Below are positions 1-12,461 of a stretch of 64,000 nucleotides of DNA, piece after piece (positions within the stretch are counted from its first letter, which is position 1; each line of letters begins with the position of its first letter). The notes below the pieces were generated by a model that worked only from the letters and a program-made list of their open reading frames with translations, did not search any database and had not been told where the DNA came from. Source of the DNA: Myxococcus dinghuensis (lineage in GTDB: Bacteria; Myxococcota; Myxococcia; Myxococcales; Myxococcaceae); assembly GCF_024198235.1 (NCBI RefSeq), contig NZ_JAKCFB010000003.1:372001-436000 (forward strand), read 5' to 3'. A program made the position numbers and the translations under genes.

Positions 1-683
1 ATGGGAAGGAACGTAGCGGGAGGGGCGGAGATGGTGACTGGACGGGAGGGATGCGCGGGATGGTCCTCCGCGGACTCGACGGTCAGCACGAGTCTGGGAC
101 GCAAGGTGGGGTCGGGGTGCTCGCTCGACGCCAACGTCACGCCATCCGTGCTGTCCGCGAGCAGATGCAGGTCGGTGAATGCCCCTTGGGACACGTGGAT
201 GTCCGTGACGTCCAGGTCGATCCACGTCCCACTGGCCACCGGGCCCGCACTGGAGAGGAGGGTGTTGGACCGCTCGGGCCGCGTCTCCCAGGTCGTCCGC
301 TCGTTCCAGTTGCGACCGGCCAGGCGCGGGTCGTGCGCGGAGGGCCCGTCCGAGGAACCGTCGATCGCGTAGACGCGCAGACGCGCCGTCGTCACCGTCC
401 CCTCGAAGGGGCCGATGAAGAAGCGCAGGTACGCCTCCGACTCGGGCGAGCGGTCCACTTCCAGCGTCGGCGACGAACCGAAGCTCGTGGTGGGGGACGT
501 CGCCACGACGTGCGTGTCCGCCGCCGCTTCGAAGGTCACCGTCCGCGTGACGAGCGCGGCCTTGCGCGCGCCCGCGGGCGGTTGGGAACTCGACACGTCC
601 GCGTGGGAACTTCCACACCCACCCAGGACCATCATCGCCACACCCAGACCCCACCTCATGACACTGCTCGCTGCTTGGCTCAC
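1..683 (-). CDS. DNRLRE-domain (CBM96-like) lipoprotein, 3' end outside window
   Basis: This reading frame is open to the left edge, so only the first ~227 residues are visible. I chose the GTG at 683 because GAGGGAGAG lies about six bases upstream; an in-frame ATG at 659 has no such site. A short hydrophobic segment ends in VLGGCG, a lipobox, so the product should be a lipoprotein. From about residue 40 to 195 the sequence has the alternating beta pattern of DNRLRE domains (AAADTHV near the start, YLRF, ARLRVYAIDG, NWNERTTWETRP, RLVLTVE at the end). These domains occur on secreted myxobacterial proteins and are thought to be structural or carbohydrate-binding. What follows the domain is not visible. 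Confidence 0.75.
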   Translation of the reverse strand, partial: MSQAASSVMRWGLGVAMMVLGGCGSSHADVSSSQPPAGARKAALVTRTVTFEAAADTHVVATSPTTSFGSSPTLEVDRSPESEAYLRFFIGPFEGTVTTARLRVYAIDGSSDGPSAHDPRLAGRNWNERTTWETRPERSNTLLSSAGPVASGTWIDLDVTDIHVSQGAFTDLHLLADSTDGVTLASSEHPDPTLRPRLVLTVESAEDHPAHPSRPVTISAPPATFLP

Positions 684-1049
684 GGCATCTCTCCCTCAGG
701 TCCAGCCGGGACGATGCGTGAGCAACAGGTGGGCCAATGCAACCGGGAGCCCGGCGACGACGGGTCGAGGCGTGTCCTCCCGCACAAGCCAGCCGCGACA
801 ATGATTTCCACAGCGCCTCGTTGTCGCCCGCCGCCGCACCATGGATTTGCGAGTGAATCACCCCGCTGAATCCTGGCATTCCGACCGGACCGGACACTTC
901 CAGGGACACCGCCAACACTGCTCACAATTGCCTGTTCAGGAGTACACGCTGCGTGCAATGTACGGGGTGGCGTCTTCGTCGAACGGGTCCCGAGGGAGAC
1001 GCTGTTCAGACATCCAGCATGGGACTCACCATCAAGGGAGGGCTTGGAG
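684..1049. other. Divergent intergenic region, 366 bases
   Basis: This lies between two divergently transcribed lipoprotein genes and must hold both promoters. I see no convincing -35/-10 pair and no RNA gene. The open frames crossing it lack a coding-like start and are explained as GC-rich shadows. Confidence 0.5.
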
Positions 1050-1364
1050 ATGAAGCTGTGGCTTGTGATTGGAGGATTCTTCCTGGGCGCGGTGACTGCG
1101 TGTGGCGTGGCGCCAGAGGGCGAAGAGTCAGGGGTCTCGGGCCCCACTGAGACCTTGGAGCTGGAGACTCAATCGCAGGCGCAGCGCACGTACATCTGCT
1201 TGGATTGGACGTTCGACAACTCGTGCTGCAGCCAGTCACAGCACAGACAGTATCGGAGTTGCGGCGTCTTCGACTGCAATGCCGATCAGTCGTCCTGCAC
1301 CTACCTCGGACAGGAAAAGGAGTGGAGGTGCGTCGTCGTCAATGGCTATATCCCCTGCGGATAG
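1050..1364 (+). CDS. Small Cys-rich lipoprotein
   Basis: A 104-residue protein. The ATG at 1050 is preceded by AGGGAGGG seven bases upstream; a TTG two codons earlier overlaps that site and is less likely. A hydrophobic signal segment ends in AVTAC, a lipobox with the cysteine near residue 19. After an acidic linker the mature part has eight cysteines in about 60 residues, including a CC pair, suggesting a small disulfide-stabilised exported domain. I do not recognise the family. It resembles, in style only, the Cys-rich lipoprotein at 6159-6713. Confidence 0.7.
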   Translation: MKLWLVIGGFFLGAVTACGVAPEGEESGVSGPTETLELETQSQAQRTYICLDWTFDNSCCSQSQHRQYRSCGVFDCNADQSSCTYLGQEKEWRCVVVNGYIPCG

Positions 1365-1467
1365 CGTGCGGCCGAAGGGATCGCTGCGCTCGAACGGGTG
1401 GACCAGGTCGAGGTGATTGACGAGAGAGAAGGACGATCCCGGGTCCACGAACAAAAGGGCCCGGCGG

Positions 1468-2331
1468 TCATCGCGCTCGCCGCGCCGCGTCCTCTCCAGG
1501 CTCCAGCGCACCGAGGAACGCGAGCACCCGACGCACCGTCGCGTCCGGGTGCTCCAGCGGGAACAGGTGTCCTCCCGGCAGTTCGTCCACCTGGACGCCA
1601 GGGAGCGCCCGCCGGACGCGGGCCAGCGCCGCCGAGGTGAGCGTCACCGATTCCTGGCCGCGCACGACCAACGTGGGCACGCTCACGGAGCGCAGCGCGC
1701 GCCAGACGTCCTTCGGGCTCGTCTCGAACACCCGCGCCTCCCAGTCGCGGGGGATGGTCAACCGGAGGCCACCGTCAGGTGTCTCCGTGAGGCCATGGGC
1801 GACGTAGTCCTGGAAGCAGTCCGCGTCGAAGGCGCGGAACAGCGGCTTCTTGCGGTAGCTCGCCGCCGCCTCCTCCCGGGACGTCCAGCGCTCCCGGCGC
1901 CGGCGCGCGAGGCTCGCGGGCGGCACGCGGTGGCGCTGGCCCACCCAGGAGAGCAACCGCAGCAACACCGCCCGCCGCCCGGTGATGAGCACCGGGTCCA
2001 GCGCCACGATTCCGCGGAACAGCGTGGGCGCCTTCACCGAGGCCAGCAACGTCGCCACTCCGCCCATGCTGTGCCCCACCCCGATGACGCCCTCCAGGCG
2101 CGCGGCCCGCAGGGCCCCGATGAGGTCCTCCGCCATGTCATCCCACGTCTCCATGTCCGTGGGGACGGTGCCTGGAACCATGCAACGCGTGCGCACGGTG
2201 ACGACCCGGTAGCGAGACTTCAGGGACTCGATGAGCTTGCGGTACGTCCCGGGCGGGAAGCCGTTCGCGTGCGCCAGGTGCAGCACCGGTCCCGTGCCGC
2301 CCCACTCGTCCAGTTCGAGGGCCTTCGTCAT
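1468..2331 (-). CDS. Alpha/beta-fold hydrolase
   Basis: A 287-residue protein with a full alpha/beta hydrolase layout. The oxyanion region is HANGFPPGTY (about residues 21-30), the nucleophile elbow is GHSMGG with Ser88, and the C-terminal His lies in GGHLFPLEH. The strand order and length fit the broad esterase / epoxide-hydrolase-like family, and the substrate cannot be read. There is no signal peptide, so it is probably cytoplasmic. It ends about 100 bases downstream of the first gene and starts 98 bases after the kelch gene stop, so it could be the third gene of that minus-strand operon. Confidence 0.85.
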   Translation of the reverse strand: MTKALELDEWGGTGPVLHLAHANGFPPGTYRKLIESLKSRYRVVTVRTRCMVPGTVPTDMETWDDMAEDLIGALRAARLEGVIGVGHSMGGVATLLASVKAPTLFRGIVALDPVLITGRRAVLLRLLSWVGQRHRVPPASLARRRRERWTSREEAAASYRKKPLFRAFDADCFQDYVAHGLTETPDGGLRLTIPRDWEARVFETSPKDVWRALRSVSVPTLVVRGQESVTLTSAALARVRRALPGVQVDELPGGHLFPLEHPDATVRRVLAFLGALEPGEDAARRAR

Positions 2332-2429
2332 GGCCCCCGTCGGATACCGCGAACCGCCGCGGCTGTCTCCCCCCGAGCCCGACTCGGGGGGAGCACCGGA
2401 GGCCCGCCTGCCTCCCGGGCCCCCTCACC

Positions 2430-4940
2430 TCACGGGAGGTAGAGCTCCGAATCGCCCTGGACCCCGTCATAGCCGCGCCCGCCGACCACCAGCACCTTTC
2501 CGGAAGTCAGGAGCGTCACGGCCGGGTCCTCGCGGGGGGTCAGCATGTTGCTGGTGAGGTCCCACTGATTCGAACCCGGGTCATAGAGCTCGCAGTGGCC
2601 GAGATAGAAGCGATCCTCGAAGCCTCCGAAGCCCCCCACGACGAGCACCTTCCCCGAAGGGAGGAGCGTGGCGGAATGCCCCCCACGGCTCTCCTCGAGC
2701 TCGCCAGCGGGAGCCCACCCATTGCCCACCGGATCGTAGAGCTCCGCGAAAGGGACCGTGGTCCCATCCATGACCGAGTGCGCCGAGCTGAATCCCCCGA
2801 CGATCAACACCTTCCCCGAGGGCAGCAGGGTCGCCGTGTGGCTCCCGCGGTTGTACGTCATGCTCGGGAGCGTCGACCACGTCCCATTCTCTCCCTTGTC
2901 CGGGGTGTAGAGTTCGGCGGTCCGGCAAGGCGCGTCCTGGACCCATTCTCCCTGGCGGAGGGTGGCGGTCGTATACCCGCCCGTCACCAGCACCTGCCCC
3001 GATGGCAACAGGGTCGCGGTGTGGTCCAGACGGGCCACCGCGAGGTTGCCCGCGGACGACCACGCTCCCGAGCTCGGGTCGTAGAGCTCGGCCTTGGCGA
3101 GCGCGCCGTCCTTGCCCAGCCCCCCCACCACGAGGACCTTGCCCGAGGCAAGCCGCGTGGCCGTGTGGAACGCCCGTCCATCCGCGAGCACTTTCTTCTC
3201 GGCCCAGAGATTCGCTACCGGGTCGAAGACCTCCGTGCCCGACACGAACGAGCCGTTGTATCCCCCCGCCACCAACACCTCCCCCGAGAGCAACAGCGTC
3301 GCCGTATGGTCGCCCCGTGCCGACTTCATCGGCGCACGCCCCTTCCACTGCCCGGTCGAGGGGTCGTACCACTCGACGTCCGACAGGTAGGTCCGCGGCG
3401 AGGGGTTGTCGCTGCGGCCTCCCATCACCAGGACCAGGCCGGATTCGAGGCGCGTGGAGACGAGGCGCTCACGGGAAGTGAGCAAGCGCGGCATGGGCGT
3501 CCAGGTCCGCGTCCCCGGCTCGAAGACCTCGGAGGAGGCGAGCGTGCCGCTGGCGCCATCACCACCGACCAGCAACACCTTGCCGGAGGTCATCAGCACG
3601 GCGGCGTGATGATGCCGCGCCACCCGCAGGGCCGGACCGGGGGCCCACGTCCCCCGCTCCGGATCGAAGAGCTCCGTCGAAGCGAGCGCCGTCCCCTGGG
3701 CGTCTCGCCCACCCGCGACCAACACCCGCCCATCCGGCAAGAGCGTCGCCGTGTGGTGCTCCCGCGGAGTCGTGAGCGCCACGGCCGCCTCCACCCGATG
3801 GTTCTCCTCGTCCACCAGCACCGACGAGCCCAGGACCCCGCTGCCGTTGGAGCCCCCGGTCACGAGCACCTCACCCGAGGGCAGCAACGTGGCCGTGTGG
3901 TGGATCCTCCCCGCGCCCAGGACATCCAGTTGGGACCAGGTCCCCGTCTCCGGGTCATAGATGTCGGCGCTGCCGGGATACGCCGCGCCGTCCGTGATTC
4001 CCCCCGTCACCAGCACCCGTCCGGAGTCCAGGAGGGTGGCGACGCAATGGTTGCGAGCCACGGGGGCATTGCGCGTGGTGGCCCAGACCGCGGGCTGGTC
4101 ATCATGCGCCGGGGTGTAGAGCTCCGACGTCGTCACCAGGGCCTTGCCATCGAAGCCGCCCGTGACGAACACCCGCCCATCGTCCAGGAGCACCGCCGCG
4201 TGGCCGTAGCGGCCGACGGAGGCGCTCGCCGTGGACGACCACCGGTCCGGGTCCGGGGAGAACAGATCGGCGGTCTTGATGGCGCCACCCGCATTGCGTC
4301 CCCCCGTCATCAGGACCTGCCCCGAATCGAGCCGGACCGGGACGTGTTCCACCCGGGCCACGGGCATCTTGACGATGGTGGACCAGGTCAGCTCCCTGGG
4401 GGAATACACCTCGGCGGTGTCGACCGCCGAGCCCGAGACCTCGCCGCCCGTCACCAGCACCCAGCCCGAATACAGGGCAGTCGCCGCGGGCCCCGACCGC
4501 GCCAACGAGACGTCCCCCCGTCGTTCGACGGTCGGACACTCCGGGATGCCGATGGCGGCGAACGTCACGACGGCGGAGGCCTCCCGGGTGCTGCTCGCGG
4601 TGAGCGAGAAGGACACCCCCGCGGGAGGCACGCAGTCGGGGGCGCTCCACGTGATCTCGGTCGACGTGGCGGTATCGCGCGGCGCCCCGAAGGTCCCCAG
4701 GTTCGAGGTCCACGAGAACCGCAGCGCGTCACCCGCCGGGTCCTTCGCCACGGCATGGAGGCTCAGCGAGCCCTCCTTCTCGACATAGAACACGGAGGCC
4801 GGCGTCTCCTCGAAGGCAGGCGCGCAGACCTCGGGGTGGGTCTTGCAGAACGTCTTCTGGTCCTCGTCGAAGTCGACGCAGGCGCCCAGCACCACTCCAT
4901 TCGCCCCGAGCAGAAGGAGCGTCCTCATCCAGGCCTTCAT
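2430..4940 (-). CDS. Kelch-repeat lipoprotein with 14 repeats
   Basis: An 836-residue protein. The ATG at 4940 has GGGAGGTGG just upstream, which rules out the longer open frame. Signal peptide and lipobox (VLGAC, Cys21) are followed by an Ig/PKD-like domain (about residues 40-120) and then fourteen kelch units, each with a SG-x-VLVTGG-like strand and a downstream (A/S)ELYDP strand. Fourteen blades would fit two seven-bladed beta-propellers. Such propellers bind ligands or form scaffolds; no catalytic residues are apparent. The start overlaps the stop of the upstream gene (ATGA), so the two are translationally coupled and likely work together at the cell surface or in the periplasm. Confidence 0.88.
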   Translation of the reverse strand: MKAWMRTLLLLGANGVVLGACVDFDEDQKTFCKTHPEVCAPAFEETPASVFYVEKEGSLSLHAVAKDPAGDALRFSWTSNLGTFGAPRDTATSTEITWSAPDCVPPAGVSFSLTASSTREASAVVTFAAIGIPECPTVERRGDVSLARSGPAATALYSGWVLVTGGEVSGSAVDTAEVYSPRELTWSTIVKMPVARVEHVPVRLDSGQVLMTGGRNAGGAIKTADLFSPDPDRWSSTASASVGRYGHAAVLLDDGRVFVTGGFDGKALVTTSELYTPAHDDQPAVWATTRNAPVARNHCVATLLDSGRVLVTGGITDGAAYPGSADIYDPETGTWSQLDVLGAGRIHHTATLLPSGEVLVTGGSNGSGVLGSSVLVDEENHRVEAAVALTTPREHHTATLLPDGRVLVAGGRDAQGTALASTELFDPERGTWAPGPALRVARHHHAAVLMTSGKVLLVGGDGASGTLASSEVFEPGTRTWTPMPRLLTSRERLVSTRLESGLVLVMGGRSDNPSPRTYLSDVEWYDPSTGQWKGRAPMKSARGDHTATLLLSGEVLVAGGYNGSFVSGTEVFDPVANLWAEKKVLADGRAFHTATRLASGKVLVVGGLGKDGALAKAELYDPSSGAWSSAGNLAVARLDHTATLLPSGQVLVTGGYTTATLRQGEWVQDAPCRTAELYTPDKGENGTWSTLPSMTYNRGSHTATLLPSGKVLIVGGFSSAHSVMDGTTVPFAELYDPVGNGWAPAGELEESRGGHSATLLPSGKVLVVGGFGGFEDRFYLGHCELYDPGSNQWDLTSNMLTPREDPAVTLLTSGKVLVVGGRGYDGVQGDSELYLP

Positions 4941-5758
4941 GGCCACCTCCCGGAGACGAAGGCGGAGGTCCCATCGGTGCTCAGCGACAGCTCCGTTCGC
5001 TGGACACCCGAGCCGCCACCCCGCAGATACAATCCCGCAGCCACGCCCAGCCCCACCACGCCCGCACCGGCGAGCACCGCGCTCACCGTCTGATATGTCT
5101 TTCCACGGGAGGCGCTGTCCTTCAGGTCGCCCGTCGTCTGGATGGCCTTGCCCTCTCCCGTCAGCCGGGAGTGTTCGCCTCGCGACAGCAACAACGTCAC
5201 CCCCGCGCCCGCGAGCAGCCCACCGCCGATCGCCGCCGGCACCCACGCGCGCCGCCAGCGGGAGACGTCCTCCCGGAGGACGGGCGCGGGCGTCGAATCG
5301 GGGGGCGCCGCCGCGACGACGGGGGGACGGGGGGTTTCCGGCCGTCGCGTCGCCGCGGCGGCGTCCAGCTCGCGCTTCACCTGGGCCCGCACCGTCTCGA
5401 AGCGCTCGGAGACCTTGGGGGAGACGGCCAGGGGGAGCTTCGCGTCGGGCTGGAGGAACAGGGCCGCCTTGAAGGCCGCGTCGGACGAGGGGGTCCTCCC
5501 GAGGTCCGCCAGGATGACGCCCTCATAGAGAGACAGCAGGACGTCGTCCGCCTCGCTCTTGGAGTGGCGCTTGCCCCGGGTGATCTGCTCCAACGCCTGT
5601 TCGTATTCGAGGTCGTTGTAGAGCCGGGCCGCGGACAACACATAGGGCTGCACCGCGCTGGGCGCCTCCGCCCCGGCGACTCGCGGCGCGAGCGCGCCAC
5701 ACCACAACGACAAGACGACCACCGCAAGCAACGGGCGTTTCCAGTCGGGTATCTTCAT
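4937..5758 (-). CDS. TPR-like protein with signal peptide and C-terminal membrane segments
   Basis: About 273 residues from the ATG at 5758; a GTG three codons upstream is possible. It has an N-terminal signal peptide (about residues 1-30) and a helical region resembling one or two TPR units (RLYNDLEYEQALEQI, FKAALFLQPDAKLP; about 35-110). A basic, Pro-rich linker and two hydrophobic segments follow (WVPAAIGGGLLAGAGVTLLL, and VSAVLAGAGVVGLGVAAGLY near 220-240). Myxobacteria have many proteins of this architecture with unassigned function. It overlaps the kelch lipoprotein gene by four bases, suggesting a shared complex in the envelope. Confidence 0.75.
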   Translation of the reverse strand: MKIPDWKRPLLAVVVLSLWCGALAPRVAGAEAPSAVQPYVLSAARLYNDLEYEQALEQITRGKRHSKSEADDVLLSLYEGVILADLGRTPSSDAAFKAALFLQPDAKLPLAVSPKVSERFETVRAQVKRELDAAAATRRPETPRPPVVAAAPPDSTPAPVLREDVSRWRRAWVPAAIGGGLLAGAGVTLLLSRGEHSRLTGEGKAIQTTGDLKDSASRGKTYQTVSAVLAGAGVVGLGVAAGLYLRGGGSGVQRTELSLSTDGTSAFVSGRWP

Positions 5759-6158
5759 GGGCTCCACGATTTTTCAGCCAGTCGTGCGTCCACAGATGAA
5801 GACAAACACAGGCGCCTGGCGAGCGGGCACCCCTGGACTGTCGGGCAACGAACACCCCCAATGTCTACCTTCTCATGTCAAGGGAATGATCGGTTCAGGA
5901 GGAACACAACGATGACAACCCCTACACTGGAGCCAATTCCAGCGCGAGCTCCGCGCATTTCTTGCGCGTCCTGATGTAGCGGGAGACAGCACCTTACCCC
6001 ACTGGATCTCTTCCTCTCGCTTTCCGGCCGGCCCAGAACTTTGAATCGACGCAGCCACGATCCCCCTTCATTCCAGGACAACCCAACAAACCATTTGATG
6101 CACGACAGGAGCCCTGATATCGACTGGTCAACACTTCACCTCTTCCGGAGAGTATCCC
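5759..6158. other. Divergent intergenic region, ~400 bases, lower GC
   Basis: This separates the kelch operon from the Cys-rich lipoprotein gene and is noticeably richer in A+T than the neighbouring genes, as expected for promoters. Its one feature I can point to is the small reading frame with a strong ribosome site at 5912-5974. I see no RNA gene. Confidence 0.5.
5912..5974 (+). CDS. Candidate 20-residue peptide gene
   Basis: A short frame starts at the ATG at 5912, with a perfect AGGAGG ending about nine bases upstream, better than most starts in this window. It encodes 20 residues with Pro at 4, 8, 10 and 14 and a single Cys at 18. It sits in a divergent intergenic region. No modification enzyme or transporter is adjacent, so calling it a RiPP precursor would be speculation; a leader peptide or chance frame is equally possible. 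Confidence 0.25.
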   Translation: MTTPTLEPIPARAPRISCAS

Positions 6159-6713
6159 ATGAGAGTCATTCAGCCTGTCATCGCAGGCACTCTTCTTTGT
6201 TTGGCGCTGGTTGCTTCTGGCTGCGGAACTTCGACCGAAACGAAAACCGAGCTGACGGATAGCCAGTCAAGTCTCGACTCCTGCACCTGCTTCAACGGCT
6301 ACACGGCTGGTGCCCCCTGCACGTCCAACTCAGACTGTGCTTCGGGCTACTGCGCGGACCACGGCACCACCCGGGTCTGTGGCATCCCGATCGAACCAGC
6401 AAATACCTACTGTGGATTCAGCGCCACGGGGACCGACGGCAACTCCTACGTCTGCTGTGGGAACAGCTGGATTGCGGGCACGAGCTGTCCGCCGCCTCCC
6501 TGCACCTGCTACACGGGATGGAGGCCTGGCAGCGCGTGCACGCATAACGAGGATTGCGCCTCTGGCTATTGCGCCAGCGACGGTACCACGAGCGTCTGCG
6601 GCATCCCGATCCCTCCGTCGGAGACCTACTGCGGGTTCACCGCGACGGGAACCAACGGGCATACGTTTGCCTGCTGCGCCAGCGGCTGGGTCGAGGGCTC
6701 TGGCTGCCCGTGA
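6159..6713 (+). CDS. Cys-rich lipoprotein with two tandem repeats
   Basis: A 184-residue protein with GGAGAG upstream of the ATG. The signal peptide ends in a VASGC lipobox. The mature chain consists of two homologous units of about 68 residues joined by a short Pro linker. Each unit has ten cysteines in the same spacing (C-x-C, SDCASGYC / EDCASGYC, VCGIPI, TYCGF, CC, final C). The fixed pattern shows internal duplication of a disulfide-rich module, similar in look to EB/Dickkopf-type cysteine modules, though I cannot assign a family. Probably surface-exposed. A hairpin follows at 6726-6757. Confidence 0.8.
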   Translation: MRVIQPVIAGTLLCLALVASGCGTSTETKTELTDSQSSLDSCTCFNGYTAGAPCTSNSDCASGYCADHGTTRVCGIPIEPANTYCGFSATGTDGNSYVCCGNSWIAGTSCPPPPCTCYTGWRPGSACTHNEDCASGYCASDGTTSVCGIPIPPSETYCGFTATGTNGHTFACCASGWVEGSGCP

Positions 6714-6725
6714 TTCAATCCAGGT

Positions 6726-6757
6726 GGCAGGGTCCTCGGATTTCGCTGGGCCCTGCC
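6726..6757 (+). terminator. Hairpin after the Cys-rich lipoprotein gene
   Basis: GGCAGGGTCC and GGGCCCTGCC form a ten-base-pair stem (one G-U) around a 12-base loop, thirteen bases after the stop codon. No U-run follows, which is common in high-GC genomes. Confidence 0.45.
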
Positions 6758-6897
6758 CCACTGTGGATTGACGTCGATGGGGTATCGAACCCCGATGAGG
6801 AGGGCGCCCCGACGGCGGGAATCCGTACGCGGGCGTCCTTTCCTTTTGTGACGCCTCGTCCATGCATGGCCGAGGGAAGACTCTGCGCGAATCTCCC

Positions 6898-10726
<3,829 letters not shown>

Positions 10727-10748
10727 TCACCGCGTCCGCCAGGGCGTC

Positions 10749-10766
10749 GACTCCCTCCGGGGAGTC
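10749..10766. terminator. Hairpin between convergent genes
   Basis: GACTCCC-TCCG-GGGAGTC is a perfect seven-base-pair stem with a four-base loop, placed in the 73-base gap between the ABC-F gene and the Rrf2 gene, which converge. It could terminate both transcripts. No U-run. Confidence 0.4.
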
Positions 10767-10799
10767 CGCCGTGGCGGGCGATGGCGCCGCGGGAGTCGC

Positions 10800-11258
10800 T
10801 CAGTTCGCCTGGCCCGCGCCCGCCGCGTCGCGGAAGCGGGCCAGCAGCGCGGCGGACATCTGCGCGACGGTGGTCTCCTCCAGGCTCTTCTTCAGCGCCG
10901 CCTCCGCGCGGCCGAAGACGCCCTCGAGGTAATCCGCCACGCAGGCCCCCACGACACACTCCGCCGAGGGCTCCGTGGGGTGGCGGCCGAACAGCTCCAC
11001 GCCCTCCTCCACGGCCTCGTAGACGTCGCGGAGCGTCATCGTCTCCGGGCGACGGGCCAGCTTCACCCCGCCCCGGGCGCCCCGCTTCGTCTCCACCAGG
11101 CCCGCACGTCCCAGGTCGCCCAACAGCCGCCGCACCACGACGGGGTTCGTCTGGATGCTGCGCGCCATCGTCTCGGAGGTGATGGGCTCACGGGCCTCGT
11201 CACACTCCTTCGCGAGCATCGCCACGATGTGCGCCGCCATGGTGAATCGGCTGTTCAC
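10800..11258 (-). CDS. Rrf2-family transcriptional regulator
   Basis: A 152-residue protein starting at GTG with GGAGGGTGA just upstream. It has a winged helix-turn-helix at about residues 8-70 (TSETMARSIQTNPVVVRRLLGDLGRAGLVE, then KRGARGGVKLAR for the wing), typical of Rrf2. The usual Fe-S ligand region has only two cysteines (Cys101 and Cys106 in ECVVGAC) and lacks the third of IscR/NsrR, so it is more likely a redox or non-cluster member such as YwnA. The target gene is not evident; it stands alone between a convergent ABC-F gene and the upstream membrane protein. Confidence 0.88.
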   Translation of the reverse strand: MNSRFTMAAHIVAMLAKECDEAREPITSETMARSIQTNPVVVRRLLGDLGRAGLVETKRGARGGVKLARRPETMTLRDVYEAVEEGVELFGRHPTEPSAECVVGACVADYLEGVFGRAEAALKKSLEETTVAQMSAALLARFRDAAGAGQAN

Positions 11259-11384
11259 TCACCCTCCGGGGAGGCGATTGGAACGTCAAGGGTTACCTAT
11301 CGTCCACTGCCCCCGGGTGCAACCCGGGATGGGCCGACTTCCCGGCCGCGCCGGGGCCGCTCGACGAACGGACGGACCGACGCG

Positions 11385-12461
11385 TCAGCGCTGGGACGTG
11401 CTCCGCCGGAGGAAGAAGACCCCCAGGCCCAGGCCCGCGGCCCACTTCGCGGCGGCCACCAGGGGGGTCTGCCCCAGCCTCGGCGGGGCGTTCCCGGCCA
11501 TGGGGCCCCCTGTCCGAGGGTCCACCACGGGCTGGAACTCCCGCGAGCCGGGGAGTTGCGCGCCCGCCGACTCCAGCTCCGTCTTGGTGGCCACCACCGC
11601 CTTGCCCTCGTCCGGTGAGTGCTGCCCCGGCGCCTTCCCCTCCGGAGAGCGCTGCTCGAGGAGGGCGTTGATCTCCGCGCCCAGCAGCACCACCTGCGAC
11701 GACAGCCACATCCACAAGAGCAGCACGATGACGCCGCCGATGGCGCCGTAGTTCACGTCGTACTTGCCGAAGTTGGCCACGTACTTGGAGAAGGCCCACG
11801 ACGCCACGACCCAGATGATGACGCCCACCACGGAGCCCGGGGTGATGAAGCGGAACCGCTGCTTCACGTTGGGCAGCACGTAATAGAGCATCGCCCAGAG
11901 GAACATCATCAGCAGCCCCGCCACCGGGAGCCTCAGCCACTGCGCGATGGAGGACGCCGGCTCCGGCAGCTTCCGCGCCAGCGCGGGGGTGACCACGGCG
12001 GCCAGCGCCGCGACGATGGCCACCACCGCGGCCATCAACGTCGTCGCCACCGCGACGAGCCGCAGCTTCCACACCGGCCGCGTCTCCTCGACGCCATAGG
12101 CCGTGTTCAGCGCGACCATCAACGCGACGATGCCCCCCGACGCGGCCCACACCGCGCCCACGCCGCCCACCGTCAGGAGCCCCACCGGGTTGCTGTCCGC
12201 CAGCGACTGGATGCGTTGCCCCAGGATGGTCGTGACCTCCTTGGGCGCCACCTTCCCCAGCTCGTGGATGAGCACCTGGGCCTGGTTGGGGTCGATGAGC
12301 ACTCCCGCCAACGACACCAGGAACAGGAGGAAGGGGAACAGGGCGAGGATCGCCCGGAACGTCAAGGCCCCCGCCACGTCCCCGACGTCGTCGCGCGTCC
12401 ACTCCTCCTTGAGGAGCTTGAAGAACTCCAGCCACCCCATCCCCTTGCCAGGGAGCACCAT
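11385..12461 (-). CDS. YihY/BrkB-family inner-membrane protein
   Basis: A 358-residue protein; the ATG at 12461 follows GGAGGCGAG, so the longer frame is rejected. Six hydrophobic segments span about residues 25-285. Family features include ALTFRAILALFPFLLFLVSL near the N terminus, YGVEETRPVWKLR, and YGAIGGVIVLLLWMWLSSQVVLLGAEINA near the end of the membrane domain. The cytoplasmic tail (about 290-345) is Pro/Glu rich, with a last short hydrophobic stretch. The family was once mis-annotated as ribonuclease BN; its function is unsettled. Confidence 0.88.
   Translation of the reverse strand: MVLPGKGMGWLEFFKLLKEEWTRDDVGDVAGALTFRAILALFPFLLFLVSLAGVLIDPNQAQVLIHELGKVAPKEVTTILGQRIQSLADSNPVGLLTVGGVGAVWAASGGIVALMVALNTAYGVEETRPVWKLRLVAVATTLMAAVVAIVAALAAVVTPALARKLPEPASSIAQWLRLPVAGLLMMFLWAMLYYVLPNVKQRFRFITPGSVVGVIIWVVASWAFSKYVANFGKYDVNYGAIGGVIVLLLWMWLSSQVVLLGAEINALLEQRSPEGKAPGQHSPDEGKAVVATKTELESAGAQLPGSREFQPVVDPRTGGPMAGNAPPRLGQTPLVAAAKWAAGLGLGVFFLRRSTSQR

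Noticed and set aside
680-1147. Long minus-strand open frame across the first divergent gap
   Set aside because: No ribosome site or family motif; it runs antisense into the start of the small lipoprotein gene, whose lipobox and ribosome site are convincing.
6776-6800. Hairpin GGGGT-ATCGA-ACCCC near the lipoprotein gene end
   Set aside because: Only five to six base pairs; the longer stem at 6726-6757 is the better terminator candidate.
10727-10799. A small gene between the ABC-F and Rrf2 genes
   Set aside because: The gap is 73 bases and is taken up by hairpins; no frame with a start signal fits.
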